Below, piece after piece: positions 45,154-56,759 of a stretch of 64,000 bases of DNA. The notes under the pieces are model-generated. The model saw nothing but the letters and a program-made list of their open reading frames with translations. It searched no databases and was not told where the DNA came from. The DNA is from Hydrangea macrophylla (taxonomy: Eukaryota > Streptophyta > Magnoliopsida > Cornales > Hydrangeaceae). The DNA is taken from positions 71,663,169 through 71,727,168 of the forward strand of contig CM066988.1 in NCBI GenBank assembly GCA_033977485.1, written 5' to 3'. The translations under genes were made by a program, and so were the position numbers. Every line of letters starts with the position of its first letter. Position 1 is the stretch's first letter.

Positions 45154-45194
45154 CAGTCTTGCTCCTAGTAGTTTTGTAAGTGGAATGATAAGAC

Positions 45195-45810
45195 TAGGGC
45201 TGCACAAAAAACATGTTACCCAAAGATCCGACTCGATCCGACCTAATTGGGTCGGGTCGGGACTGATTCAGGTCCGGTCAGAATATAAACGGGTCGAGTC
45301 GGGGTCGGGTCTGGATTGTTCCAACCAATAACCAAACTGTTTTTGCTAATTAATTATTTATTTTGGTGACAAAGTACTCATTTTTCTTTTCATTATATCC
45401 ATGAATATATAAACATAACCACTTTATTAATTTGAACTTTTATAGGTTGCACATCATTATATCCATGAATATATAAAACATTATATCCACTTTTCTAATG
45501 GTGGGAATTAATTTTCATGACTCTCCACCCTCATCAATTTTTTTAATGGATATATTATACATAGAAGAATAGGTATCCACTAATGAATATAAATAAAAAT
45601 ACTAATAAAATAAAATATAAGAAAATATATATATTTAAAAAAAAAAAAAAAAAACTGGGTTGTGGCTCAGACCCAACCCGACCCGAACCAAAGTTACTGG
45701 GTCGGGTCGGTCCGGGTCCAAACCTCATCGGTTCGGGTCTGGGTCTCAAAACATGGAACCATTCATAATCGGGTCGGTTCCGGTTCTGTAGGGACCCGAC
45801 CCGACCCTCC
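45195..45810. mobile_element. Probable hAT-like MITE with GGGTCGGGTCGG subterminal repeats
   Basis: Starts near TAGGGCTGCACA (45196) and carries repeated GGTCGGGTCGGG at 45250-45310 and, inverted and direct, at 45670-45805. This structure is common in plant hAT MITEs. The right end and the 8-bp duplication were not pinned down. A poly(A) run lies at 45637-45654. Confidence 0.45.
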
Positions 45811-46370
45811 AAAGCATCTGCTATCCTATATTTGGCAGGGGTTTTGGCATAGTTGAGCTCCAATGCAGTGTCAAAAGAGCTGCCAAAAAATAGCATTATC
45901 AAACAAGATCTCAAATATAGCAGGCCAAATAGCAGCTACCAAATCTGCCAAATCCCCAACGGTCATATTTTATGTTTGAAAAAAATGAGTTGGCTGGGCT
46001 GCTTGCTGTAGAACCAACGGCCATAATGTGTGTTTTTTTTTTTTTTAAATAGTTGTTGGTGGGGTTCAACAAACCCAACAGTCATAAATTTTTATTTTTA
46101 TTTTAAAACAGTATGTTTGCTTCAATGGCTATAACTCTTAACTTGTTTATAAATATACTCATTTTTACACCTAATTTGTATTGTGCACAATTTGTTTTTA
46201 GTCAAAAATATTGTACACTAATTTTTTACAAGAAAATGGAAGACATGTCAAATTATAGCATTTGGTATACAATTTAACATTGGAGCAGAAATGTCAAATT
46301 ATAGCATTTGACACTATAACAATACTAAAAAATAACATTGGCATGGAAGATATAGCATTTAACAGAGATG
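45811..46370. other. Probable decayed MITE between hAT-like element and copia remnant
   Basis: AAGCATCTGCTATCC near 45813 is loosely mirrored by the inverted end GACCATCTCTGTTAAATGC near 46372, with repeated ATTATAGCATTTG inside. No gene seen. Confidence 0.35.
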
Positions 46371-46793
46371 GTCTAAGGATATAATTAATGTTTTGATAAG
46401 GACATATATATATATATATATAATGATATGGCTTCTTCATGCTCATACTCATCCCTTTACCTAACATCTCAAATCATGTCTCAATCAAGCTTGATTCAGA
46501 AAATTATTTGTTATGGCAAGATCAATTTATTCCTATCCTCATATATGCAATGATCTGATGGGTATGTAGGTGGATCTATTACTCTTACCAACCAAAACTA
46601 TTGTTGACAAAGAAAAAGAGGTATTTAATCCTAAATACACCCGAGTGGCTCAAAACTGACCAGTTCCTTTTCTCGTGCCTCAAGGGAACACTTACACCTT
46701 GTGCATGAAGTGCACATGTCTTGGGATTAACAACATCAAAACCGGTATGGGATACCTTGAAGAAAATTTATCATCAACAAACACAGTCCAAAC

Positions 46794-46902
46794 CTAGGAA
46801 GCATAGGTGCGGCAGTCTGACACCCCATACGGGTGCAGCCTGTAATTTAGTACACACCTAGTGCGGGTGCGTGTGCCTTTCTGAAGAGTCTGGGCTTCCT
46901 AG
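46794..46902. mobile_element. 109-bp hAT-type MITE in copia gag
   Basis: Perfect 9-bp terminal inverted repeats CTAGGAAGC ... GCTTCCTAG and a perfect 8-bp duplication GTCCAAAC (46786-46793, 46903-46910). Its first bases match those of the 635-bp hAT element at 33619, so they belong to one family. The gag frame continues across the site if the insert and one duplicate are ignored. Confidence 0.9.
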
Positions 46903-46989
46903 GTCCAAACTTGATATACTACGTGATGATCTTCAAAGTTTATCCAAGGGAACCTTGTCTATTGAAGAGTACCTTGATAAGATCAAAGG

Positions 46990-48324
46990 TGTTGGCCCAA
47001 ATATGGAAACCTTAGAGGGGGGGTGAATAAGGTTTTAGCGGAAATTAACCTTTTAAAAACTTAATAGCAAATTGAACACAATCACAAGCAATTATGTAAA
47101 GAGATAAGGGTAGAGATACTTGCAAACCAATTTTTCAAGTGGTTCGGCAATCGCACCCGCGGCCTACGTCCACCCCTCAAGAACACCTCTTGAGGATTCC
47201 TTTTAATCCGATCTACTTCACGGGTGTAAACCAAACCGTTCCCGAAGCACTTACGGGTGTGCACCAAACCGTTACAAGAGCCTTCAATCTCTCCCAAAGA
47301 AGAACACCTCTTCTTTGCACACAAGGGTTACTAACCCTCACTCTTTACAAATTGATATGATACAAATAGATAACTCTCTCTCTAGAGTGGATAATACAAT
47401 TAAAACTCACTACAATTTTGCTCTCTCAAGAAATACAAATGAAATATTTGAGCAAATTGATAAACTCACACAACTAGGGCTCAAATGATAATGTTTAAAG
47501 ATCAAAGAGATGTGTGATCAATACTATATTTTTCAATCAAAATCTCAACCCCAAATAGCTTGGGAAAACATGTATTTATAGGCCTTGGAAGATTACAGTC
47601 GTTGGTGGCAAGTTTGGTAATTAAAAGCCCCTTTAAAAACTAGTCGTTATTGCCTTTCAGGCCGATTCAGTCGACTGGACCTTGAAGCAGTCGACTGGGC
47701 CTTAAAGCAATCGACTGAGATGTGTTTACAGAGGGTTCTGTTTGCATTCTGCTTACTTCGGTCGACTGCATCGGGCCCTCAGTCGACTGCCCCTCCCTGT
47801 TTGACAGCCTGACACATCTCCACCAAAATGGCCATAACTCTCTCTACAAAACTCGGATTTTCGATCCGTTTGATGTTTTGGAAACTAGATTCAAATACCT
47901 TTCCAACCATATAAGATTCAACAATTAATTATTTTCCAATGGTTGGGGAATTGCTTTAAAGATGATCCACTTAAAATTTATTTCCAAAACTTTAACCTTT
48001 AGAGTTTGTTTGAGCCCCTATGAGTGTGAGATCAAGATGCCTTACAATGATGGTCCTAGACTTCAATCAAGGATGAAATATCTTCAAGTCTTCAAGCTTG
48101 ATCCTTGTTGAGCTCCTTGTAATCTTGATCTACATCAATTAAATCTCATGCACATAAAGATGTTAAAAACATTGATACATTATTAATACATGAGATTATA
48201 TATGAGCATAAAAATGACTATGATAATAACAAAAAAGAATCATTATGAATCATGTAATTATCATAGCATATTTGACATCATCAAAACATAATTAAATATG
48301 CCTTAATATACCTTAAGGCTAACA
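46990..48324. mobile_element. Solo LTR (1,335 bp) inserted in copia gag
   Basis: Ends TGTTGGCCCAAATATGG and GGCTAACA (TG...CA), with a perfect 5-bp duplication AAAGG at 46985-46989 and 48325-48329. Contains the widespread plant repeat motif CTTAGAGGGGGGGTGAATA at its left end. No internal region or primer site, so it is a solo LTR or a very small non-autonomous unit. The gag frame resumes exactly after the duplication. Confidence 0.9.
47668..47789. repeat. CAGTCGACTG palindrome cluster, five copies
   Basis: Copies begin at 47668, 47688, 47708 (CAATCGACTG), 47759 (CGGTCGACTG) and 47780. Spacing within groups is 20, 20 and 21 bp. The 10-bp spacers GACCTTGAAG and GGCCTTAAAG are themselves similar. 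Confidence 0.9.
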
Positions 48325-51300
48325 AAAGGTATTGCAGATAGCCTTGCAGCAATTAAGCATGAAGTTTCAGATTCCGAATTGGTAAGTCGTACCTTACATG
48401 GGTTGTCAAATATGGTTGAGTGCTAATCATTTGTTTTTGTGATAGAAAATCGGGAAAACCCCTTTTTTATGATCTTCGTGCCTGACTACTTGTCCACGAA
48501 CGACGGCTAAAACAAATGCATAGCTAGACTCCTTCACATGTAGCTCTGGTAGGATCTCAAATCTCTGAAACATGCCTTGCTGCACGTCAGTCACACGAAC
48601 AACAACGTGAGACTTGGCGCTATCAACAACAACAAAATCATCGACGTGATTCTAGGCGTGGAGATTACCGTCGAGAGAGTCGAGACAATCACTTCAAGCA
48701 GGGTCCCGCCTCTAATTTTTTTTCCAGAAAATAATAGATCAAATCGTCCTCCCATTTGTTGTCCAATATGCAAAAAGGATGGACATTCAGTCGATCATTG
48801 TTGTTTTCAATATGCTCGCAATGATCGTGTTGCAAGCTCTAGTGGTCCGTTAAGCTCATAATTTTGCTTGCCTTCACTGATCTTCTTATCCATCTTCTAC
48901 TTCTTCCAGACATTGCGAATCAGCATTGCTAGCAGATTCTAGATAAACAAGTCATATGACTTCCAATCTCACCCTTATTCAGAATCCAATCCCTTATTCA
49001 GGCACAGATGGTGTCCAAATAGGACATGGTAATTCTATGACAATTTCTCATATTAGTCAATCTTCTATTTCTACTGGTACATCTGGATTACATTTGAATA
49101 ATGTATTTCTAGTCCCTGAATTAAAAGAGAACATGTTATCTATTGCCAAGCTCACTAAAGATAATAATTGTGTTTTTTCCTTGGGGTTTCTCTGTGAAGG
49201 ATATTCACACCGGGACTACAATATTGGAGGGTCCAATTAAAGGGGATCTTTATCCCATTCCAACACATGGAATCCAACAATTGCTTAGGAGTTCTATCAG
49301 TAAAGAGAAGGCCCAACACCACCATGTTTAGTGGTGGCTCATCTTCCATTTTCTGAAATAATGTGGCATCGACGACTTGGTCATCCTGTTCACAAAGTGA
49401 TCATACACTTAGGCATGATACTGATTCATCGTTCAAAGATGTTGTGTGTGATGCTTGTCAAGCTAACAAGAGTAAACGTTTGTGATTTTGAATTAATTCA
49501 CTGTGATATATGGGGTCCTGCACCTATTCACACTGTCTCTGACTATCGTTCTTTTATTTAATTTGTTGATGACTTTAGTCGTTATGCATGGATTTATCCT
49601 ATGAAGCGCTGATCTGAGGGTGTGGATTGTTGTGCACATTTTAAGAAATTGGAGAAAATAATTTGAGTAGAAAATCAAGCGGTTTCAATGTGATAATGCC
49701 AAAGAACTTGTTGAGGGAAGATTTCATTCCTTTTTGGATGATCAAGGCAGATCTCTTTGGGTTTCTTGTCCCCATACCTCCCAACAAAATGGTTTGGCCA
49801 AGTGTAAACATAGGCATGTTCGTGAAATAAGTCCTACTTTGTTATATCAAGCCTCTCTTCCACATTGTGTATGGCTTGAGGCATTCTCTACATCTGTGTA
49901 CCTTATTAATCACTTGCCCACATCTGTTCTTGGAGGTCGTTCTCCTCATGAACTCTTATTTGGTACATTACCGACCTATGACCATTTACGTACTTTTGGC
50001 TATGTTTGTTATCCTTTTTCTAGGCAGTTACAATAGAGATAAACTTTGCTTCAAGTCTCATCGTTGTGTGTTCATTAGATATAGTAATATCCATAAGGGA
50101 TACTGTTGTTTGATTGGACTCCACCACTGATCGTGTTTTTATTTCTAACATGTTGTGTTTGATGAAAGAGTATTTCCTTGTGCAGATCATTCCAACTCCA
50201 CATTGACAGGCCCTTTGTCACCTCCAAGACTCAAGGTTGCTCAAAACACTCCTCCTTCATCCACTACTACACTTCTTTTACTAGTGCCTCACTCATCCAC
50301 GTACACCAGGCTCACCTAGCCTATGTGCTCCATGTGAAGACTCACAGCCAACGTCCACGTCCAAAGTGCAATATAATGGTCCCACCTCACCACCGAGCAT
50401 CCATTAGCTGCTAATCTTCTTGCTCCTAGTGCTTCAATAGCACCGACAATATCATTTGCTCCTATAGTAAACACCCATCCCATGGTTACTCATAGCAAGG
50501 ATGTAATTTGACGTCCACGAGCTCTTCTCTCTAGCAAACATGCATTCCTCCATCATTTGCAGCCTTCTTATCTCTTCTCGGCCAAGTGAACCTTCAAATT
50601 TTCAAGAAGCTTCTCAAGATAGTCGTTGGGTTTGTGCTATAAAAGATGAATATAAGGCCCTTCTTCACAATAACATATTGACCTTGGTCTCGCCTTATTC
50701 ATTTATGAATGTTGTTGGGTGTCGTTGGGTGTATAAGATTAAGGAGCATGCCAATGAATCTATAGAAAGATTCAAAGCTCGCCTTGTTGCTAAGTACTAT
50801 ACACAAGAGGCATATATTGATTTTGATAATACCTTTAGTCTGGTTTCTAAAGGTTCTACTATTTATATTCTTTTCTCAGTTGTTGTATCATGTAGTTGGC
50901 CCATTCGACAATTGGACATTAAAAATGCCTTTTACATGGGACTCTTAGTGAAGAAGTATATATGTCCCAACCACCTAGCTTCATTGACCACATGCATCCT
51001 GATTTGTTTGCAAATTGAATTGTGCCATCTATGGCCTTCGTCAAGCACCTAGTGATTGGTTTTAAAGTCTTAGCTCTGCTCTCCGAGAGTTTGGATTCCA
51101 TAATAGTCAAGCTAAATAGTTCACTATTTATTCGACATTCTACAACTGACATTGTCATTCTTTTGATATATGTTAATGATATTATTTTGACTAGTACATC
51201 TACTGCCCTAGTTACATTAGTCATCCATCACCTTTCTTCCCCCTTTTCAATGAAGGATCTAGGGGATCTACATTATATATTTTTTTAGTATAGATGCCTC

Positions 51301-52177
51301 TTGAAATTCTACATACTTGCACTTTTACCAGTCAAAGTATTTATACTCCCTACTAAAAAAACTCTCACATGTTGGAATGTAAAACATGTTTCCACTCCTG
51401 CAACTCCAAGTAAAAAAATTATCTCCCTATGAAGGAGCCTTATTATCATATCCGAAGGAATATCGGCGTCCCGTTAGGGCATTACAATATCTCACTTTTA
51501 CTAGTCTGGATATCACTTATGCTGTCCAACAAGTTTGTCAATTCATGCATGTCCCACGTTATACACACTTTCAGGCTATCAAACATATATTATGGACCTA
51601 TGGTATCTCAAAGGAACACCGAATTATGGCCTTCGTTTTCACGTCAATTCTTCTCCTTCATTGTCATGTTTTGTTGATGATGATTGAGCCGGTTGTCCTG
51701 ATACCCATCGTTCAACTATGGGTCACTGTATTTTCTAGGCTCCAATACAATTTCATGGGGTACAAGAAAATAGATTTCAGTTGCTCTATCCAGTACCAAA
51801 GTAAAGTACAAGTCCTTGTCTTATATTGCTTACAATATGCTTTGAATCACCTATCTCTTGCATGACATTGGTTATCATGTCTCATGCCCTTTGCTCTACT
51901 CTAATAGCCTTGGTGCTACTCAACTTGCTGTTAATCCTATATTTCATGCTCGTACTAAGCATATTGAGCTCTCCTATCACTTTGTTCTTGAGCTAGTTTC
52001 TAAAGGATCGTTGCAAATCCATTTTGTCCGCTCTTCTCATCAACTCGTAGATCTCTTCACCAAGGGCCTTCCCACTGCTGCGTTTTCAACTTTCTGGCAC
52101 AAGTTGTTGTGGAACCCCACCCTCCCCAACAACTTGAGGGGGCATGATAAGAATATAGTTAATGTTTTGATAAGGAT

Positions 52178-52197
52178 ATATATATATATATATATTT
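52178..52197. repeat. (TA)n microsatellite in copia LTR
   Basis: TA run matching the one at 46406-46424 in the left LTR remnant. Confidence 0.8.
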
Positions 52198-52492
52198 CTA
52201 TGTATATCTCATATACTATTCCATGCATATATTAAATCCATCCTTATCCCATGGACCATATATTGTAATTTGATTTACATATATATAGAATCTGGCTAAC
52301 CTTGTTTTGGTTAAGCCATTACCTCAAATGTTTCATGGACTTAGATACCTTTTTCTTATGTTGGATCACACAAAATACATATATATATATATATATATTT
52401 ATACTTAAAATGTGAGAAATAAACCTTTTTGGAGTTTGGAATCTGGGAGTCCGAACGGTCTGACTTCGATTTGTTAAAAATGTTAAAAACTA

Positions 52493-52748
52493 CTCCCTCC
52501 GTCCCCTTTTTTTGAGTCCATCTTTGGAAACTCAACTTATTAAGGGGACAAAAAGAATCTATATACCTACTTTCCACAATTGCCCCTAATCCATTACAAT
52601 AACTTTTTAAATTTTGTCTAGGTGTAGATTTCAAGAAAGGATAGTTTTGGAAAGTAAATAAAAATTGTATACCAATTTAAGAAAGTGGACACTAATTTTG
52701 GGAAATCCCAAAATGGAATATAGGACTTAAAAAAAGGGATAGAGGGAG
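52493..52748. mobile_element. Stowaway MITE (Tc1/mariner type), 256 bp
   Basis: Classic ends CTCCCTCCGTCCCC and (inverted) CTCCCTCTATCCC, flanked by TA at 52491-52492 and 52749-52750. No coding capacity. Confidence 0.95.
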
Positions 52749-52751
52749 TAA

Positions 52752-53889
52752 TATTTAAAAAGTCACCATTCGAATGACAATCTGAAAGTCGTTTGAATGA
52801 CATCGCGTCATAATGCTTTTTAGTTAGACAAATTTTACAAAATAATGGCTGCCTTTTGAACAATATCTAAAAGCCGTTCGGACGGTTCAATTAATTTTTT
52901 ATGTTTACTAGTTAATGGCTATTGTTCAATAGCCATTTGGATGGGGTGATGGACCAACCAGACGGTGGTTAATCTGTTTGGACGATCTAACGTAAGAGAA
53001 AAAAAATAGCCAATTTCTAGAACCTATTGATATAGATAACATTGATAGGAAGCCTTGGACACTTTTTGCTTGCAAAATTCATAGAAACCTAAGTAGATTC
53101 TAGCTATTAGAAAGCTTCTTTATATTTGTTTTTAATCCACACACAATTGTTTTCCATACAATTTAGGGTTAGTAATATACCAACAGCGATTTCGTTAGTG
53201 CTATTGCAATTGGCAAGAAACCGAGGGTTGGTGCTGGAGTTGTGAAGACGAAGCAAGTCGTTAGGTGCACTCCACAGAAGTGAAAAGTGCAGATTCTGCG
53301 AAAGTACGATACAAGGCTGGTGATTTTATTGTGATTCTGGTTAGAGTCGAATTGTGTTGTAACTTTTCTCTTCTAGCGAATTCTTCGATCGCTTGTGACA
53401 TTTTCCCATTTCAAGTTTTCCGTGTGTATCTTGTCTACTTTGTAATTAGATCTGATGTACTTTACAACTGCACATGCACACTTTGTGATTGGTTTATGCA
53501 CATTTAAAATTGACAAAAATAATGCATCTAGACCTACTAACCAACCCCTCTAGATATATCAAATAAACAATAGGGCATTTTTAGTTGGTATTCTCGATAT
53601 AATTTTAGAATACTCGATTCCAAAGATTATTTTATTATATTGTAAGTTACCAATAATTGCATCTTGGGTGACGCTTAACCAGCTATGGCAAATCGCTACA
53701 TCTTGACCCCTAGTGAATTCCTTTTCTCGCTTTTGTGGATTGTTAATTAGCTTCTAACTTTTTTATGGATAAATAACTACAATAAAAAAAAACTTGAAAA
53801 GAGCAAATGACCAAACAAAATTTTAGAATAACTATAATTTTAGAATACTCCGCTCGTCGTCGCACGTTCCCAAAGTTTTGTTATCTATT
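52752..53889. other. Unassigned repeat DNA; possible LTR with CCGTTCGGACGG-type motifs
   Basis: CATTCGAATG (52767), CGTTTGAATG (52790), CCTTTTGAAC (52852), CCGTTCGGACGG (52874) and CCATTTGGATGG (52933) form near-palindromes, two pairs 23 bp apart. GTCCGAACGG at 52451 lies on the other side of the Stowaway MITE. 53160-53510 contains a short open frame of no recognised family. 53540-53889 shows the repeated ATTTTAGAATACTC and may be internal sequence of the LTR element to the right. Confidence 0.4.
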
Positions 53890-53901
53890 GCTCTGATACC
53901 A
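53890..53901 (-). other. Primer-binding site of the LTR element at 53907
   Basis: On the minus strand TGGTATCAGAGC, a perfect initiator-Met tRNA match, five bases from the LTR end. It shows that the LTR to the right is the 5' LTR of a minus-strand element whose body (leftward) is largely missing. Confidence 0.85.
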
Positions 53902-53906
53902 CTAAA

Positions 53907-56008
53907 TGTCACAACCCATCCTGCTACGCACGGAAATAGGACACGTGGCACGCCACCAAAGCTCATCCAATTCCATTAAAGTAAAATAGCAGGAAAAACA
54001 CAAGTAAAATCCATTAAAAGCAGAGTTAAATTTTTTTTTTGCCCAATTGGAACACTTCCAAAACTAAATGAAAACAGTGGTCTAGTCGACTACGGCGGGG
54101 ATCCAGTCGACTGGAGGTTAAAAGCAATAAGTATTTAAAAGTCCAATGGCCTCGTCTAGTCAACTATGTCGGGGACTTAGTCAACTTGGCCCTTAATTTC
54201 TTAGTCGACTGGTACATTGTCCGGTCGACTGGACCAACTCCAGCAAAATGCCATGTTTTCGTGTAGAAACCAGTCGACTGATTTTCGTCTTTCAGTTGAC
54301 TGAAGCCTTTGAAAACTGAAAGAAAAACTTGTTTACACAGGGGTCCAGTCGATTGTGTCGGAGACCCAGGACCCAGTCGACTGATCTCCCTCAAAACTAC
54401 ACAGTCTCCAGCAGCTCAAACCCATGGTCTCCAATCCAATACCAACATAAACACAAATATTCCCATGATTCAAAACATAATGTACAAGAGTTCTTACTAG
54501 CGATTACAATACTACAAAACCATGCCAAGATTCTATTACAACATTTTACAACTTCCCAAATCCTTATTACAGTTTTGGAATGAAAACAAAAGTATAAACA
54601 AGTAGTGATTCCCTAGCGTTCCTTGACCTCAATCCTCTCTCTTCTTTTTTTCCTATCTTCTTATCACCTACAATGGAGTAAAGCTCCACTGCTCAGCTAT
54701 ATGTTGAGTGTATAAATTCTAGCATATGCATATATGGAAAAACATGCTTTAATATCATAAATCACATCAAATAGTCTCTAGAGAGAAAAACACGCATTCA
54801 TCCGGTAACGGCAAGTCCAAGTCTTAAACCGCGATGCCCACGACTAGTCCAATTGTACAATCGTTGCATCTCCAAGTGCTATGGCAATTCCAAGTCTTAA
54901 ACCATGCACAGCAGCCGTCACTACTAAATTCTCAAACATCAAAAAGATTACTCCGGCATGAAATTGTATAAGTCCCCCCCTTTGACCCACATAATCAACG
55001 CAACATGCTCGCGTAAAAGTAGACATACTTTTCACATTTAAGCGCATGCATAATTAACGGGCCTACAATTAACACATGAATTTTGCCCGGATCACAATTT
55101 CATCGTTGAAAGTTAAAACATGTATTTTCCCTATGTAACGTAGGTTAGAACTTCATATCTCGTGCGATTGCTCTATAACTTTGAAGGATCGACTAGAGGC
55201 TCGAACAATCGTCGGATCTCAGTTTATACGCATTTCCTACAAGTTTTACTCGATTTTTTTTTCCAAATTTCTATAAAATATTTTTTTGTAAAAGGTTAGC
55301 CAAACGAGGCCTAAAAGGTATCAAAACGTAGCTGTTACCTCGAGGAGTTCAAATATAAAACCTGGTGAAAAATTAACGATCAAAAGTTTGTCGATCGGCG
55401 ACGTGAAGCTCGTGGGGACCAAATCTCCTTTTTCTCTCTCTCCCAAGATATTTTTGCAAGTTTTCCAATAATGAAATCTCACCCTTACTATTTATAGGCA
55501 CCACTTTCAGAAATTATGTTTATCTCCCCATGAGTTTCTCAAAACTTCTAATTATCTCCCGAAATGTCTTAAACGTCCCTTTTATTACTTCACGGATGAA
55601 AACTAAAAATTGTAAATATTTTTGACTAAGTTCCGTTTGGGTCCAAAATTAGGATCCAAAACTAATCTCCATGGAATCCCTATACCACCTACTTTTTATG
55701 CAACATATCACTCACGTTTTTACCACAATATTCAAAATGATCTAAAACCATATCAAAACTACCAGAAATTATACAAAGCAAGTATAATTATCATTCACAA
55801 AATAACAGAAGCATCAAATAACATTTAAGCCAGATAAATGTCATTTACTCATACTATTGTCTCATGGATTATAAAATCCTCGTGTCCTTACTTGACACTC
55901 TCCGTTGACCCACAGTCAACCTCATCTTGATTATTAATCAACATTAATAATCCCAACACTTGAAATATGCAAATTTTAAATAATGAAAATCCAGGGACGG
56001 GTGTGACA
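53907..56008 (-). repeat. 5' LTR (2,102 bp) of a truncated gypsy-type element
   Basis: Plus-strand ends TGTCACAACCCATCC and GACGGGTGTGACA. Shares blocks with the solo LTR at 43119 (GTGGCACGCCACC versus GTGGTACGCCACC; GGTATCAAAACG; TTACCTCGAGGAG). A primer-binding site follows on the minus strand, but no gag or pol is recognisable to the left. Confidence 0.75.
54083..54383. repeat. YAGTCGACTR palindrome cluster, ten copies in five pairs
   Basis: Copies begin at 54083, 54104, 54157, 54178, 54202, 54222, 54271, 54293, 54346 and 54374. Pair spacings are 21, 21, 20, 22 and 28 bp; the last pair contains a 7-bp duplication (ACCCAGGACCCAG) that would explain the extra length. Several copies have single changes (AGTCAACT, AGTTGACT, AGTCGATT). 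Confidence 0.85.
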
Positions 56009-56024
56009 TTGCACTTTGGAGAGC

Positions 56025-56452
56025 ACTCACTATTACTATTGAGGCGGGTATACTGAGTTGTTGTGGAGTCGGATTCCCTTGTTGTGATCAACCACCTCAA
56101 GAATAATGACTTTGAGTTCACGCTGTATGGATGCGTTCTTGAAGTTTTTGTTTGACTGCTTCGTAGGCTTGGGATTAGCCAGTTCTTGCATGGTAGGCGT
56201 GATGGCAATTGTGTGGCCCATAGTTTAGCTAAGTGTGCTAGAATTTTTTTGTACTTTAGAGTTTGGCTTGAGGAAGTTCCCTCCGAAGTCGAGCCATTTG
56301 TTTCAGTTGATTCTCTTTTCATTTCTAACATATCCCACGTTTATGATATAAAAAAAAAATGGAAAAAGAACTCACTTTTGGAAAATATTTTTGTTTTTTT
56401 GTATGGCCCAAAGGAATTCTATTTTATTATTAATGTAGCTATGGAAAATTAG
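56025..56452 (+). pseudogene. RNase H domain fragment of an L1-type LINE or similar
   Basis: VVVESDSLVVINHLKNNDFE (about 56063-56122) then, in a different frame, GRRDGNCVAHSLAKCARIF and VWLEEVPSEVEPFVSVD (56189-56320) match the C-terminal RNase H (RVT_3) domain found at the end of plant L1-like LINEs and in some stand-alone plant proteins. The N-terminal part is missing where the LTR at 53907-56008 abuts. The catalytic Asp in VESDS and the last Asp in RDGN/VAHS are recognisable. Confidence 0.65.
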
Positions 56453-56527
56453 ATGTGTTCTAAAAATGATTGGAGTGGTGATCTTTAAAATCCCAGTGCA
56501 TTAACACTTTCATAGTGATATTTAATA

Positions 56528-56758
56528 GGGTAAATTATAGAGAAAACCCCTTATGTATTGCACTTTTTTACTAATACCCCATAAACTAAAAAAACTCAAC
56601 AAATTGGCTCCCTCAACTATTTGTGAGGGGGGCATTGATGGGGTCAATTAGAAAAAAGAAAGAAAGTAATAGTTGAAGGGGACAGCTCGTTGAATTTTTA
56701 GCCTAGGGGTGTTAGTGAAAAAGAGCAATACATGAAAGGGTGTCTGTATAATTTACCC
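56528..56758. mobile_element. 231-bp MITE with GGGTAAATTATA ends
   Basis: Left end GGGTAAATTATAGAG and inverted right end GGGTAAATTATACAG. Similar ends occur on the fold-back element at 61652. No clean target duplication seen. Likely a Mutator-type MITE. Confidence 0.6.
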
Positions 56759-56759
56759 T

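Larger units (their letters stand above)
46436..52140 (+). pseudogene. Copia gag-pol remnant (multiply broken)
   Basis: Gag pieces at 46440-46990 and 48330-48430 (GTLSIEEYLDKIKG before and IADSLAAIKHEVSDSELVSR after the solo LTR). Zinc knuckle CPICKKDGHSVDHC at 48760-48801. A protease remnant at about 48930 has DSR then a stop where DSGA is expected. Pre-integrase MWHRRLGHP at 49360. Integrase HCDIWGPAP at 49500 and PHTSQQNGLAKCKHRH at 49770, where the catalytic Glu is Lys. Reverse transcriptase at 50600-51200 (VGCRWVYKIK, QLDIKNAF; YVNDII in place of YVDDII). RNase H end at 51940-52080 (ARTKHIELSYHFV, LVDLFTKGLP). Substitutions at two catalytic sites plus many frameshifts make it non-functional. 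Confidence 0.85.
46371..52300 (+). mobile_element. Degenerate Ty1/copia element with two nested insertions
   Basis: Both ends share ATATARTTAATGTTTTGATAAGG followed by a TA run (46384 and 52155), taken as LTR remnants; the left LTR is largely lost. In between are gag, zinc knuckle, integrase, reverse transcriptase and RNase H pieces in copia order, with many stops. Interrupted by a 109-bp hAT MITE (46794-46902) and a 1,335-bp solo LTR (46990-48324). The 3' LTR start TGATAAGAATATAG at 52145 follows the purine tract TTGAGGGGGC. Its right limit is not resolved. Confidence 0.75.

Noticed and set aside
309..54383. CRISPR-like array interpretation of the spaced palindromes
   Set aside because: Repeats are 10-14 bp, spacers are about 10 bp and partly similar, the DNA is plant nuclear and there are no cas genes.
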